A stretch of 64,000 nucleotides of DNA from the NCBI RefSeq assembly GCF_000299355.1, contig NC_018664.1:372001-436000 (forward strand), in the 5' to 3' direction. The DNA comes from Gottschalkia acidurici 9a. Lineage in GTDB: Bacteria; Bacillota; Clostridia; Tissierellales; Gottschalkiaceae. The translations under genes were made by a program, and so were the position numbers. The notes beneath the pieces were generated by a model. It was not told the origin of the DNA and made no database searches. It saw nothing but the letters and a program-made list of their open reading frames with translations. Positions 1 through 9,376 of the stretch are shown one piece after another (positions within the stretch are counted from its first letter, which is position 1; each line of letters starts with the position of its first letter).

Positions 1-1
1 A

Positions 2-1756
2 TCACTTAGAAAGCTGATGAAAGAAAAAAATTTAGATGCATACATAATACCAACCTCTGATCCACATCAAAGTGAATATGTTCCAGACTATTGGAAAGGG
101 AGAGAATGGATTTCTGGATTTACAGGCTCAGCTGGAACTGTAGTTGTAACTATGAAAGAAAGTGGACTATGGACAGATGGTAGATATTTTATACAAGCTG
201 AGAAAGAGTTAAAGAGTAGTGAAATAAAACTATATAAAATGGGTCAAGATAAAGTTCCAAGTATCAATAAATATCTAGAAGATCAGCTGGAATCTTCATC
301 ATGCGTAGGATTTGATGGAAAATTATTTTCATATGATCAGGTAAAGAATATGAAGAAGACTTTCAAAAAGAAAAATATAAAAATAAACTCAAGCTATGAT
401 TTAATTGGAGAACTATGGGGTGAGAGACCTCAACTACCTAATGAAAAGATATTTACACATGATGTAAAATACTCAGGAAAAAGCGTAAAGGAAAAATTAG
501 AAGTAGTAAGAAAAAAAATGAAGGAAAAAAATGCAGATTTTTATGTGCTAAGTTCACTAGACGATATAGCTTGGCTTTTTAATATAAGAGGTAGAGATAT
601 ACCTTGTAATCCTATAGCTATATCCTATACTTTAGTATCTACCAATAATGCCACATTGTTTATAGACGATACAAAGCTTACGTCTAGTGTTAAAGAATAT
701 TTATGTAAAAATGGAGTAGAAATAAAAGAATATAGTGATATAAAAACTGTTATGGAAAAGCTAGATTGGAAGTCAAATATATATCTGGATTCTTCTAAAA
801 CGAGTGTATGGCTTCATGACAGTATTCCTTCAACATGTGAAAAAATATATGGAAAAGATATAGTAATGAATTTAAAGGCTATAAAAAATGACATAGAAAT
901 AGAGAATTTTAAAAAATGCCAAATAAGAGATGGTGTAGCTATGGTTAAATTTCTTTGTTGGCTAGATAAAAATATAGGAAAAGAGAAGATAACAGAATTA
1001 TCTGTAAGTGAAAAGTTAGAAGAATTCAGAAGACTAGGTGAAAATTATATAGAACCAAGTTTTGAGACTATATCTGGATATAAAGATCATGGAGCAATAG
1101 TCCATTATAGTGCGAGTGAAGATAGTCAATACATATTAAAAAATGAAGGGATGCTCCTGCTAGATTCAGGAGGACAATATCTAGATGGAACTACTGATAT
1201 AACAAGAACTATAGTCTTAGGTAAGGTGACAGAAGAAGAAAAGAGAGACTTTACATTAGTTCTGAAAGGAAATATTTCATTAAGTAAAGCTAAATTTTTA
1301 TATGGAACAACAGGCTCAAGATTAGACATATTAGCAAGACTTCCTTTATGGGAACAGGGTCTAGATTTTAAACATGGCACAGGACATGGTGTAGGTTATC
1401 TGTTAGGAGTACATGAAGGTCCACAGAGGATTTCATATGCACATAATGACATTAAACTTGAACCAGGAATGCTTATTACTAACGAACCAGGACTATACAA
1501 AGAAAATAAGCATGGTATAAGAACCGAAAATATTTTGTTAGTTACAGAAGATAAAAAAACTGAGTTCGGAAAGTTTATGAAGTTTGAAGTTACTACATTT
1601 TGTCCTATAGATTTAAATGGAGTATCTGTAGAACTACTTACTGAAGAAGAAAAAAGATGGTTAAATGAATATCATAAAGATGTATATGAGAAGCTATCAG
1701 TTTATTTAAATGAAGAAGAAAAAGAGTGGTTAAAAATAAGTACTAGGGAAGTTTAA
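2..1756 (+). CDS. Xaa-Pro aminopeptidase (M24 family), 5'-partial
   Basis: This is a metallopeptidase that removes the N-terminal residue from peptides with proline in second position, and it acts in the cytoplasm. The reading frame is open to the left edge, and the first visible residues (LRKLMKEKNLDAYIIPTSDPHQSEY) are those found a few residues into this family, so the true start lies just upstream. Two creatinase-like N-terminal domains are followed by the pita-bread domain. The metal ligands are visible in order: Asp in LLLDSGG, Asp in TTDITRT, His in GTGHGVG, Glu in TNEPGLY and Glu in GIRTENI. The length of about 585 visible residues fits the long, roughly 590-residue eukaryote/clostridial type. 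It is followed by a terminator and seems unrelated to the iron genes. Confidence 0.95.
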   Translation, partial: SLRKLMKEKNLDAYIIPTSDPHQSEYVPDYWKGREWISGFTGSAGTVVVTMKESGLWTDGRYFIQAEKELKSSEIKLYKMGQDKVPSINKYLEDQLESSSCVGFDGKLFSYDQVKNMKKTFKKKNIKINSSYDLIGELWGERPQLPNEKIFTHDVKYSGKSVKEKLEVVRKKMKEKNADFYVLSSLDDIAWLFNIRGRDIPCNPIAISYTLVSTNNATLFIDDTKLTSSVKEYLCKNGVEIKEYSDIKTVMEKLDWKSNIYLDSSKTSVWLHDSIPSTCEKIYGKDIVMNLKAIKNDIEIENFKKCQIRDGVAMVKFLCWLDKNIGKEKITELSVSEKLEEFRRLGENYIEPSFETISGYKDHGAIVHYSASEDSQYILKNEGMLLLDSGGQYLDGTTDITRTIVLGKVTEEEKRDFTLVLKGNISLSKAKFLYGTTGSRLDILARLPLWEQGLDFKHGTGHGVGYLLGVHEGPQRISYAHNDIKLEPGMLITNEPGLYKENKHGIRTENILLVTEDKKTEFGKFMKFEVTTFCPIDLNGVSVELLTEEEKRWLNEYHKDVYEKLSVYLNEEEKEWLKISTREV

Positions 1757-1781
1757 TCATTTATATATTTTTATTTAAAAC

Positions 1782-1830
1782 AAAAGTCATAAGATAAAGG
1801 CAATAAGTCTAAGTCTTATGACTTTTATTT
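1782..1830 (+). terminator. Rho-independent terminator after the aminopeptidase
   Basis: The arms AAAAGTCATAAGA (1782-1794) and TCTTATGACTTTT (1814-1826) are perfect complements and are followed by a T-rich stretch. The AGTCATAAG stem recurs in other terminators of this window. Confidence 0.85.
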
Positions 1831-1976
1831 TTTAAAACTTAAAGATTAATCTAGATTGATATAAAAGTATATCTAGAGTATCAAAGCAAAGTTAATATTA
1901 AAGAATAGGGAATATAAGTCGATAATATGGTTAATTGTACAAAATATAGGAGAATAGCTTATAGGGGGATAGCTTT

Positions 1977-2768
1977 ATGGATATTAAACTAAACGAGAAT
2001 TCAACTTTATTTACTAATCAAATGTATAAGTCAGGGAAGTATGTAGAAAGTGCGAACAAGTTAGGAGAAAAAGTTCAGGCAAATATAAATATGAAAAAAG
2101 ATATGTTAGAGATATCTGACGAAGGAATGCTAAAACTTAAACTAAGAAATCTTACACAAGCTGATAAACTAGAAAAGAGAAAAGATGAATATAAAGAGGT
2201 TTTAGAACAAAGACTTAAAATATTTGAAGATGCACAATCTACTATACAGTTAGCTAGAAAATTAATTCTGGAGTCTATGAAAGATAATGTCTCCACAGAG
2301 GAAAAGGAGAATATAGATTCAGAAGTAAAAGACATGTTAGAAGATATTCAACATATTGTGGATGAAGCAGTTAAAAACAATCAGAAAACTAATGTTAATA
2401 ATACTGAAGATATTAAAGATAAAGATAATAATATGAGTGAATATAACGACATAGAATTACCATCTCTTGAAAAAGAAGAAGTCAATGAAAAAGAAGAAAG
2501 TAAAGATAAAATTGACTTTAAAGATATAGACATAAAAAATAATCCTTTCGAGGCACTAGCATTACTTTCAGATGCGTCTGATTCATTGCTGAATGAAATT
2601 AATAAAATACTTAAACAAATTAACATGCTTCAAAAAAATATAGATGAATTACTAGGAGAAGATGTTGAGAAAAAAGAAAAGATAAAGGTTGAAGATATAA
2701 ATAATAACGAGTTGGTAGAAAATATAAAAGAAGAAAATAATAAAGAAAATACAAGCCAGCCCAATTAA
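1977..2768 (+). CDS. Unknown acidic coiled-coil protein
   Basis: I do not recognise this 263-residue protein. It has no signal peptide or membrane segment. Residues about 40-130 are charged and heptad-like, consistent with a helical bundle or coiled coil. A low-complexity Asp/Glu/Lys/Asn linker follows (about 135-185), then a second helical patch (FEALALLSDASDSLLNEINKI) and a charged tail. The start is supported by an AGGGGGAT ribosome site just upstream. It stands alone between two terminators. The N-terminal part looks a little like small flagellar or cell-surface-associated helical proteins, but I cannot assign a family and no neighbour suggests a role. Confidence 0.7.
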   Translation: MDIKLNENSTLFTNQMYKSGKYVESANKLGEKVQANINMKKDMLEISDEGMLKLKLRNLTQADKLEKRKDEYKEVLEQRLKIFEDAQSTIQLARKLILESMKDNVSTEEKENIDSEVKDMLEDIQHIVDEAVKNNQKTNVNNTEDIKDKDNNMSEYNDIELPSLEKEEVNEKEESKDKIDFKDIDIKNNPFEALALLSDASDSLLNEINKILKQINMLQKNIDELLGEDVEKKEKIKVEDINNNELVENIKEENNKENTSQPN

Positions 2769-2832
2769 ATATGTTGTTTATACTTCATCCTATAGTAGGG
2801 CTATATAAGGAACAATAAATATAGCTATAAAA

Positions 2833-2870
2833 ATAAAAAATCCTAAATAATTAGGATTTTTTTATTTTTT
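2833..2870 (+). terminator. Rho-independent terminator
   Basis: The hairpin AAATCCTAA / TTAGGATTT with a 2-4 base loop is followed by TTTTATTTTTT. Confidence 0.85.
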
Positions 2871-2992
2871 GTAAGTTAGGCAGAACCAAGTACAAGTATG
2901 TAATCATATAGTAGACTAGTATAAATTATAAAAAGTTCGATATTTTTTATTATTCATATTTAAAGCAATATTATAGTATATATAAAATGAAA

Positions 2993-3011
2993 TGAAAATG
3001 ATTATCAATTA
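2993..3011 (+). promoter_or_regulatory. Fur-type box upstream of the Mn/Fe ABC importer
   Basis: TGAAAATGATTATCAATTA closely follows the Fur consensus (TGATAATNATTATCA-like core). It lies about 30 bases before the ribosome site of the substrate-binding lipoprotein gene. Similar boxes precede most iron genes in this window, which supports a Fur role. MntR or Zur cannot be excluded. Confidence 0.7.
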
Positions 3012-3042
3012 AAGGATTAACTATATAAAAGGAGTGTGTGAA

Positions 3043-3990
3043 ATGAAACGCTTTATATCTATTATTATGATTCTTAGTTTACTTGTTTTAACATTAATAG
3101 GTTGTAATAATAAGCCACAAGATGAGATAACAGATAGTAAAGAAAATGAAAAGATTAAAGTGGTAGCTACAACTACAATGATAACAGACCTAGTAAAAGC
3201 TATAGGTGGAGAAAATATAGAAGTACAAGGGCTAGTAGGACCGGGAATAGATCCACATCTATATAAAGCTAGTGCAGGGGACGTAAATAAAATGCAAAAT
3301 GCTGATGCTATTTTCTATAATGGACTTTATTTGGAAGGAAAGATGGGAGAAATATTTGAGAACTTGGAGAAGATTAATATAAAAACTGTGGCTATAAGTA
3401 AAGACATAGATAAGTCAGAACTACTTCAGTCAGAAGAATTCGAGGGAAACTTTGATCCGCATATATGGTTTGATGTGTCATTGTGGATAAAGGCTACTGA
3501 AACAGTAAAAAACTCTCTCATAGAGTTAGACGCGGCTAACAAGCAAGAATACGAAAAAAATGCAGAAGAATATATGGAACAATTAAGAAAGCTTAATCAA
3601 TATGTAATAGATAAGGTAGAGAAGGTTCCACAAGAAAAAAGAATACTTATAACAGCTCATGATGCATTCAATTATTTTGGAAGAGCATATAAGTTTGAGG
3701 TAAAAGGACTTCAAGGAATAAGTACAGCCTCAGAAGCTGGAACTTCTGATGTTAAAAATTTAGCTGAATTTATAGTAGAAGAAAAGATACCTGCAATATT
3801 TATAGAGTCGTCCCTACCTAGAAGAAATGTTGAAGCATTACAAGAGGCTGTAAAAGCTAGAGGATTTGATGTAGAAATTGGAGGAGAACTTTTCTCAGAC
3901 TCACTTGGAGAAGTAGGTACAGAAGGTGGAGATTATGCAGGAATGGTTAAACATAATATAGATACCATAACTAAGAATTTTGAGAAATGA
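3043..3990 (+). CDS. Metal ABC transporter substrate-binding lipoprotein (TroA/MntA type)
   Basis: This is the extracellular metal-binding lipoprotein of a cluster 9 ABC importer. A signal peptide ends in the lipobox LIGC, giving a lipid-anchored Cys. Metal ligand positions of the family are visible: His in GIDPHLYKAS, His in FDPHIWFD, Glu in STASEAGTSDV and Asp in FSDSLGE. A Glu as third ligand and the lack of a His-rich loop point to Mn or Fe rather than Zn (known for PsaA/MntC versus ZnuA). The ATG at 3043 was preferred over a GTG at 3034 because GGAG at 3031-3034 is then 8 bases away. It is the first gene of a four-gene operon (binding protein, ATPase, two permeases) behind a Fur-type box. 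Confidence 0.92.
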   Translation: MKRFISIIMILSLLVLTLIGCNNKPQDEITDSKENEKIKVVATTTMITDLVKAIGGENIEVQGLVGPGIDPHLYKASAGDVNKMQNADAIFYNGLYLEGKMGEIFENLEKINIKTVAISKDIDKSELLQSEEFEGNFDPHIWFDVSLWIKATETVKNSLIELDAANKQEYEKNAEEYMEQLRKLNQYVIDKVEKVPQEKRILITAHDAFNYFGRAYKFEVKGLQGISTASEAGTSDVKNLAEFIVEEKIPAIFIESSLPRRNVEALQEAVKARGFDVEIGGELFSDSLGEVGTEGGDYAGMVKHNIDTITKNFEK

Positions 3991-4011
3991 TCTAAGAAGG
4001 AGGAGTTTTAG

Positions 4012-4725
4012 ATGAGTAAAATAATAAAAGTTGAAGACTTAACAGTTGCTTATGAAGAAAAGCCTGTTTTGTGGGATATAAATTTAGAAATACCTTCAGG
4101 AATATTAATGGCTATAGTAGGGCCTAACGGAGCAGGAAAGTCGACACTTATTAAAACTATGCTGAATCTGATAAAACCAGTAGCTGGAAGAGTAACATTC
4201 TGGGGTAGTCCTTATGAAGAAATGATAAAAAATATAGCTTATGTACCACAAAGAGGGTCAGTAGATTGGGACTTTCCAACGAATGTATATGATGTAGTAA
4301 TGATGGGGAGATATGGAGACCTAGGATGGTTCAAAAGACCGAAGAGATTAGATAAAGTACTTACGATAGAAGCAATTGAGAAAGTAGGTATGACTGAATT
4401 CTCAGACAGACAAATTAGTCAACTATCAGGAGGACAGCAACAGAGAGTGTTTTTAGCAAGAGCTTTAGCACAAAGTGCTGAAATTTACTTCATGGATGAA
4501 CCTTTCCAAGGAGTAGATGCAAAGACAGAAGAAGCTATAATAAATTTATTAAAAGAACTTCGTTCTCAAGGAAAAACAGTAGTAGTAGTACATCATGATT
4601 TACAAACAGTAGATAAGTACTTTGACTATGTTACATTGTTAAATAAGAAAGTAATAGAATCAGGGCCTGTAAAAGAAGTATTTACTGATGAAAAAATATT
4701 AAAGACTTATGCTGTTAATAACTAA
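4012..4725 (+). CDS. Metal ABC transporter ATPase (MntB/TroB type)
   Basis: This is the cytoplasmic ATP-hydrolysing subunit of the Mn/Fe importer. Walker A GPNGAGKST lies near residues 37-45, the signature LSGGQQQR near 143, Walker B with YFMDEPFQGVD near 163, and the switch His in VVHHDL. The 237-residue length is usual for the family. The ribosome site GGAGG precedes it by a short gap after the binding protein stop, so the two genes are in one operon. Confidence 0.95.
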   Translation: MSKIIKVEDLTVAYEEKPVLWDINLEIPSGILMAIVGPNGAGKSTLIKTMLNLIKPVAGRVTFWGSPYEEMIKNIAYVPQRGSVDWDFPTNVYDVVMMGRYGDLGWFKRPKRLDKVLTIEAIEKVGMTEFSDRQISQLSGGQQQRVFLARALAQSAEIYFMDEPFQGVDAKTEEAIINLLKELRSQGKTVVVVHHDLQTVDKYFDYVTLLNKKVIESGPVKEVFTDEKILKTYAVNN

Positions 4726-4753
4726 AGTGACTATATTTAAACTGGAGGTGATA

Positions 4754-5659
4754 GTGTTGAATTTTTTAAAAGATGTTTTATTGGATCATACTTTTATTAC
4801 AGTAGGTTTAGGAGCCACTGCATTCGGAGCAATTAGTGGTATATTAGGTACGTTTGCAGTTCTTAGGAAACAGAGTTTAATAGGAGATGCTATATCTCAT
4901 GCTACTTTACCCGGAATATGTATAATGTTTCTTCTGACAGGAACTAAGAGTACACCATTATTTCTTATAGGTGCACTGATATCAGGAATAGTTGCTAGTG
5001 TAATAGTTATGTATATAACTAAAGTATCTAAGGTTAAGTATGACAGTTCCTTAGGAATGATCTTGTCAGTGTTTTTTGGATTAGGGTTAGTACTTTTAAC
5101 TTATATTCAAAAAATACCTAATGCAAATCAAGCTGGACTAGATAAATTTCTATTCGGTCAGGCATCTACACTATTGAAAATAGATGTTAAGATTATGGGT
5201 GCTGTAGCTATTATAGTGATAATTATAACTTCACTACTGTGGAAAGAATTTAAAATATTATGCTTTAATAGTGAATTTGGTGCAAGCTTGGGTTTACCTA
5301 TGAAAAAATTAGATTTTTTATTAACTTGCTTATTAGTATTATCTATAGTTATGGGGCTTCAGACTGTAGGAGTAATATTAATGAGTGCTATGATTATTGC
5401 ACCAGCAGTAGCTGCAAGACAGTGGACAGATAAACTTTGGCTTATGACTGTACTATCAGCTATATTTGGTTCTGTATCTGGTATTAGCGGAACTTTAGTA
5501 AGCTTCTTTATTCCCAAAATGCCAACAGGACCTGTAATAGTAATTATTATGAGTTGTATAGTTTTTATATCAATCTTATTTGCACCTAGCAGAGGTGTAA
5601 TTTGGAATAAGATTAAGAATAGAAAAAACAAAGAAACAGTAAATAAAAAAGAGCATTAA
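4754..5659 (+). CDS. Metal ABC transporter permease (MntC/TroC type), first of two
   Basis: This is an integral membrane subunit of the Mn/Fe importer with about eight to nine hydrophobic segments and the ABC-3 family hallmark GDAISHATLPGI near the N terminus. An upstream ATG at 4709 would overlap the ATPase gene and give a non-conserved N terminus. The ribosome site GGAGG at 4744-4748 serves the GTG at 4754 or the adjacent TTG at 4757, giving a protein beginning with (V)LNFLKD. It is followed by a second paralogous permease, so the transporter may use a heterodimeric channel. Confidence 0.92.
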   Translation: MLNFLKDVLLDHTFITVGLGATAFGAISGILGTFAVLRKQSLIGDAISHATLPGICIMFLLTGTKSTPLFLIGALISGIVASVIVMYITKVSKVKYDSSLGMILSVFFGLGLVLLTYIQKIPNANQAGLDKFLFGQASTLLKIDVKIMGAVAIIVIIITSLLWKEFKILCFNSEFGASLGLPMKKLDFLLTCLLVLSIVMGLQTVGVILMSAMIIAPAVAARQWTDKLWLMTVLSAIFGSVSGISGTLVSFFIPKMPTGPVIVIIMSCIVFISILFAPSRGVIWNKIKNRKNKETVNKKEH

Positions 5660-5722
5660 ACGAACTAAATAGTAAAGAAAAGATATCAGCTTTATAAATT
5701 AGCCATATAAGGAGGGGAGAAA

Positions 5723-6862
5723 ATGAATTTAGCACAAGTAGAAATATTAATAATTGCAGTTCTAACATCTGCATCTTGTGCACTCATAGGTAGTTTTCTT
5801 ATACTAAGAAAAATGGCAATGATGAGTGATGCCATAAGTCATACTATTCTTTTGGGAATTGTAGTTGCTTTTTTTATTACTCAAGACTTATCTTCACCGC
5901 TATTAATTATTGGAGCTACACTAACGGGATTAGCAACAGTATTCTTGGTAGAAATGCTGCAGAAAACTAAGTTAGTTAGTGAAGATGCATCTATCGGAAC
6001 CATATTTCCTTTTCTATTTAGTATAGGAATAATTTTGATTAGTTTGTATGCAGGGAATATTCATTTGGATATAGACTCAGTCTTACTTGGTGAGTTAGCA
6101 TTTGCGCCTTTTGATAGATTAGTTATAAGAGGATTAGACTTAGGGGCAAAATCTATATATGTAATGGGTGTAATATTTTTATTAGACTTGATATATATAG
6201 TGTTATTTTATAAGGAGTTAAAAATAGTTACATTCGACAGTGCATTAGCAACTGCTATAGGTATTTCACCTATTATAGTACATTATTCATTAATGACTTT
6301 AGTATCAGTTACAACTGTAGGAGCGTTTAATGCAGTTGGGGCAATATTAGTAGTAGCTTTAATGATAGTACCACCTAGTACAGCTTATTTCTGGGTGGAA
6401 GATCTAAAGAAGATGATTATATGGAGTACGATTTTTGGAGCTCTAAGCGCCATAATTGGACTTTTAATAGCCTTTAGACTGGATATATCTATTGCGGGCT
6501 CTATGTCTGTAATGTCAGGAGTTATATTTTTAATAGTATTCATATTCAGTCCTAAGAAAGGATTATTAACTATATTAAAGAGAAGAAAAAGACAAAAATA
6601 TGAATTTGCAGAATTATCTCTACTAATGCACTTACTTAATCATCAAGAGATTGAGTATGAAGAGATAGAGTTGAAAAAGCCAACTATAGTAGAGCACTTG
6701 AGATGGGAAGAACAATTTTTAAATGAGATTATAGAGCGTTTAAGTAAATATAAATATATAAGCATTGAAGATGACTTACTGAAGATAAATGATAATGGGA
6801 TAGAATATATAAGAAATAACTCTATTTTAAAAGAATCAGAAAATATACAGTTATGTAAGTGA
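5723..6862 (+). CDS. Metal ABC transporter permease with C-terminal extension (MntC/TroC-type long form)
   Basis: This is the second ABC-3 family permease of the operon, with the motif SDAISHTILLGI and about nine membrane segments up to residue 275. After a basic KRRKRQK stretch it carries about 85 extra residues (AELSLLMHLLNHQE through NGIEYIRNN) that read like a small winged-helix fold. The known long permeases of Mn importers in Firmicutes have such a tail, sometimes likened to the DtxR/MntR helix-turn-helix domain. The ribosome site GGAGGGG precedes the ATG. No terminator is evident directly after it. The decayed siderophore genes follow. Confidence 0.9.
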   Translation: MNLAQVEILIIAVLTSASCALIGSFLILRKMAMMSDAISHTILLGIVVAFFITQDLSSPLLIIGATLTGLATVFLVEMLQKTKLVSEDASIGTIFPFLFSIGIILISLYAGNIHLDIDSVLLGELAFAPFDRLVIRGLDLGAKSIYVMGVIFLLDLIYIVLFYKELKIVTFDSALATAIGISPIIVHYSLMTLVSVTTVGAFNAVGAILVVALMIVPPSTAYFWVEDLKKMIIWSTIFGALSAIIGLLIAFRLDISIAGSMSVMSGVIFLIVFIFSPKKGLLTILKRRKRQKYEFAELSLLMHLLNHQEIEYEEIELKKPTIVEHLRWEEQFLNEIIERLSKYKYISIEDDLLKINDNGIEYIRNNSILKESENIQLCK

Positions 6863-6870
6863 ATTATGAA

Positions 6871-7195
6871 ATGAATAATATAAAAAAGATGTTTATTATA
6901 ATATCTATACTTGTGGCAATATCTACAGCATTAGTTGGATCTATAACTTTCTTAGGACTACTCGTTGTCAATTTTACTTATGAGTATATAGCTATATATT
7001 TGTTATAGATAGAGCTGCAGTTGTAGGTGGAAATACATCGGATAAAGAGACTTTAGAAAATGATATAGTTAAGAAAACAGAAGCATAAAAAATAATAAAA
7101 TTATATACCTTGACTCACATGTTTGGTATGTTGCACCAGGAGGACTTAATACAGCTTTAAAAATGGTAGAAGATGTGGAGAAGGTTTTTGAATAG
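6871..7195 (+). pseudogene. Remnant of a siderophore ABC importer: FecCD permease joined to a binding-protein tail
   Basis: The first 45 codons read as a FecCD permease segment (VAISTALVGSITFLGLLVVN), which then stops. In another frame the sequence continues as the C-terminal part of a YclQ/CeuE-like binding protein (AAVVGGNTSDKETLENDIVK), hits a stop near 7086, and a further frame gives IIYLDSHVWYVAPGGLNTAL to the stop at 7195. So an internal deletion joined a permease to the end of a binding protein gene, and frameshifts followed. This was recognised by family resemblance read by eye, with no search run. It seems to be a lost ferric-siderophore importer between two intact iron operons. Confidence 0.75.
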
Positions 7196-7226
7196 CAAAA
7201 AATTATAATAGAAAATAATAATAAAG

Positions 7227-7273
7227 ATAAAAGCTCATCTTTTTCAAGTTTTGAAAGATGAGCTTTTATTTTT
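7227..7273 (+). terminator. Rho-independent terminator
   Basis: AAAAGCTCATCTTT pairs with AAAGATGAGCTTTT around a short loop, followed by ATTTTTG. It closes the metal importer region before the feo operon. Confidence 0.85.
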
Positions 7274-7337
7274 GTAATGAGTGCAAGTGATTTTAATTAT
7301 CAATTGGGTTGACTTAGCAATGAAAGCATGATATAAC

Positions 7338-7359
7338 AATGATAATGATAATATCTATC
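7338..7359 (+). promoter_or_regulatory. Fur-type box upstream of feoA
   Basis: AATGATAATGATAATATC is a strong hexamer-repeat Fur site (GATAAT twice). It lies about 15 bases before the feoA start region. Confidence 0.8.
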
Positions 7360-7373
7360 AATGGAGGGATTAT

Positions 7374-7586
7374 ATGACTTTATATGAATTAGACAAATCT
7401 AGGAAATGTATTCTTGCGAAAACTCCAGGTAACTCACTGTTAAATTCAATAGGAGTAAGAGAAGGCAAGAAAGTATCAATGGTTACAAAACAACCACTAG
7501 GAGGACCAATTGTGGTACAAGTGGATAAAAGAAATATAGCTATATCAAAAGACATAGCGTGTCAGATTGAAATCGAGGAGGAATAA
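7374..7586 (+). CDS. feoA: Ferrous iron transport protein A
   Basis: This is a small cytoplasmic SH3-fold protein of 70 residues that assists FeoB in Fe(II) uptake. The typical features are the LYELDKSRKCILAKTPGNS opening, the GVREGKKVSMVTKQPLGGP core, and the ending in which a strand IAISKDIACQIEIEE closes the barrel. The ribosome site GGAGGGAT precedes the ATG. Its stop lies three bases before the feoB start, so the two are translationally linked. It is preceded by a strong Fur box and is expected to be induced when iron is low. Confidence 0.93.
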   Translation: MTLYELDKSRKCILAKTPGNSLLNSIGVREGKKVSMVTKQPLGGPIVVQVDKRNIAISKDIACQIEIEEE

Positions 7587-7588
7587 TA

Positions 7589-9358
7589 ATGAGTTGTCAT
7601 GATGAAGCTAAAGCATTACCATTAGACGATTCCATAGGTATAAAAATACTTTTAATGGGAAATCCCAATGTAGGTAAGAGTGTTATGTTCTCAAAACTTA
7701 CTGGAAAGGAAGTTATAGCATCAAATTATACGGGAACAACAGTAGGGTTCACTCATGGATCAGTTAATGTAAAGGGGAAAGAGGGAACTCTTATAGATGT
7801 ACCTGGTACATATTCTTTACAGGCTACATCTCCAGCGGAAGAAGTAGCAATAGACTTTTTAAATCAAGGAGCGGATGTGGTACTGTGTGTACTAGATTCT
7901 ACAAATTTAGAAAGAAACTTAAATTTAGCTCTGCAAATAAAAGAATACAATATACCTATCATATTTGCACTAAACCTTACGGATGTGGCCGAGCAACAAG
8001 GAATAAAAATAGATGTGCAAAAACTAAGTAAGGAACTTAATTCACCAGTTATACCTACTGTTGCTACTAGAAATATAGGGCTTAGAGACATAATAAATAA
8101 GATTTCAGAGTTATGTGAAGACAAAGGTAACAATAATGAAGAAGTAAAAAAGATGTCACAAGGTGATAGATGGATGAAAGTAGGGGAGATAGTAGAAAAA
8201 GTGCAGACTATAGAAGACAAAGAACCTACATTCATGGAAAAAATGGGTGAATACACCCTAAGGCCTATGCCGGGAATACCAATAGCAGCTTTAGTTTTAC
8301 TACTATCATTAGCAATAGTAGTTGGTATAGGTAAAGGATTAAGAGCAGGATTACTCTTGCCTCTTATAAATAATTTTGTAACACCTTTCTTTACTAGTAT
8401 AGTATCTAAATTTGCTACAGAAGGTAGTCTAATATATAACGTATTAGTTGGTGAATATGGAGTTTTAATTAAGGGTATAGAATGGCCTTTCGCACTTATA
8501 TTACCGTATGTGTTTTTATTCTACATAGTATTAGCGTTCTTAGAAGATAGTGGGTATTTACCAAGAATAGCAGTTTTAGTAGATAGTATATTTAGAAAAA
8601 TAGGAATTCAAGGTGGAAATGTAGTACCACTTATAATGGGATATGGATGTGCAGTTCCAGCTATATTAGGAAGTAGAGCTGCTACATCTTATAAAGAAAG
8701 AATAATAGTAGCTTCTGTAGTGTCGTTAGGAATTCCATGTGTAGCTCAGACAGGTGCATTTATAGCATTACTAGGATCTCATTCAGCTGCGTTATTAGTT
8801 TTAGTATACATTATATCTTTTATAGTTATGATTTGTGGTGGACTTATATTAAATAAAATGATACCAGGAAAGTCAGATCCTATACTACTAGAAATTCCGA
8901 ACTTACTTAAACCAGATTTAAAATCTATGGTGAAGAAAATATGGATACGTACAAAAAGTTTTATGATTGAAGCTGAAGTACCAATGTTAATTGGAGTTGC
9001 ATTTGCAGCCTTAGTGGCTGAGACAGGAGTTCTAAATTCGGCTAGTAAAGTGTTAGAACCTGTTATAGAAGGATGGTTAGGATTACCTAAGGAAGCAACA
9101 TTAGGACTTATTTTAGGAATTATAAGAAGAGAACTTGCAGTACTTCCTATGCTAGAGTTAAACTTAAACACTCTACAATTATTAGTAGGATCAATAGTAG
9201 CACTATTTTATATACCATGCTTATCTGTTGTGGGCGTACTTATAAAAGAATTTGGCATGAAAATAGCTTTAACTATATCAGCAATAACGATAATATTAGC
9301 GTTTTTATTTGGTGGAATAGTAAACCAAATAGGAAGTTTCGTGTTACAAATAATATAG
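7589..9358 (+). CDS. feoB: Ferrous iron transport protein B, compact form
   Basis: This is a membrane Fe(II) transporter with an N-terminal GTPase. The G motifs are visible: G1 GNPNVGKS (about 24-31), G3 DVPGTY, and G4 NLTD. The two Gate regions follow (EDSGYLPRIAVLVDSIF with GIQGGNVVPLIMGYGCAVPA; then RRELAVLPMLELN). At 589 residues it is shorter than the about 670-770 of classical FeoB, with a short linker after the G domain and no long C-terminal tail. The start is set by GGAGGAATAAT ATG. The N terminus MSCHD carries a Cys-His pair of unknown meaning. It is co-transcribed with feoA and probably with the next two genes. Confidence 0.95.
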   Translation: MSCHDEAKALPLDDSIGIKILLMGNPNVGKSVMFSKLTGKEVIASNYTGTTVGFTHGSVNVKGKEGTLIDVPGTYSLQATSPAEEVAIDFLNQGADVVLCVLDSTNLERNLNLALQIKEYNIPIIFALNLTDVAEQQGIKIDVQKLSKELNSPVIPTVATRNIGLRDIINKISELCEDKGNNNEEVKKMSQGDRWMKVGEIVEKVQTIEDKEPTFMEKMGEYTLRPMPGIPIAALVLLLSLAIVVGIGKGLRAGLLLPLINNFVTPFFTSIVSKFATEGSLIYNVLVGEYGVLIKGIEWPFALILPYVFLFYIVLAFLEDSGYLPRIAVLVDSIFRKIGIQGGNVVPLIMGYGCAVPAILGSRAATSYKERIIVASVVSLGIPCVAQTGAFIALLGSHSAALLVLVYIISFIVMICGGLILNKMIPGKSDPILLEIPNLLKPDLKSMVKKIWIRTKSFMIEAEVPMLIGVAFAALVAETGVLNSASKVLEPVIEGWLGLPKEATLGLILGIIRRELAVLPMLELNLNTLQLLVGSIVALFYIPCLSVVGVLIKEFGMKIALTISAITIILAFLFGGIVNQIGSFVLQII

Positions 9359-9376
9359 ATAAATGGAGGAAAAAAG

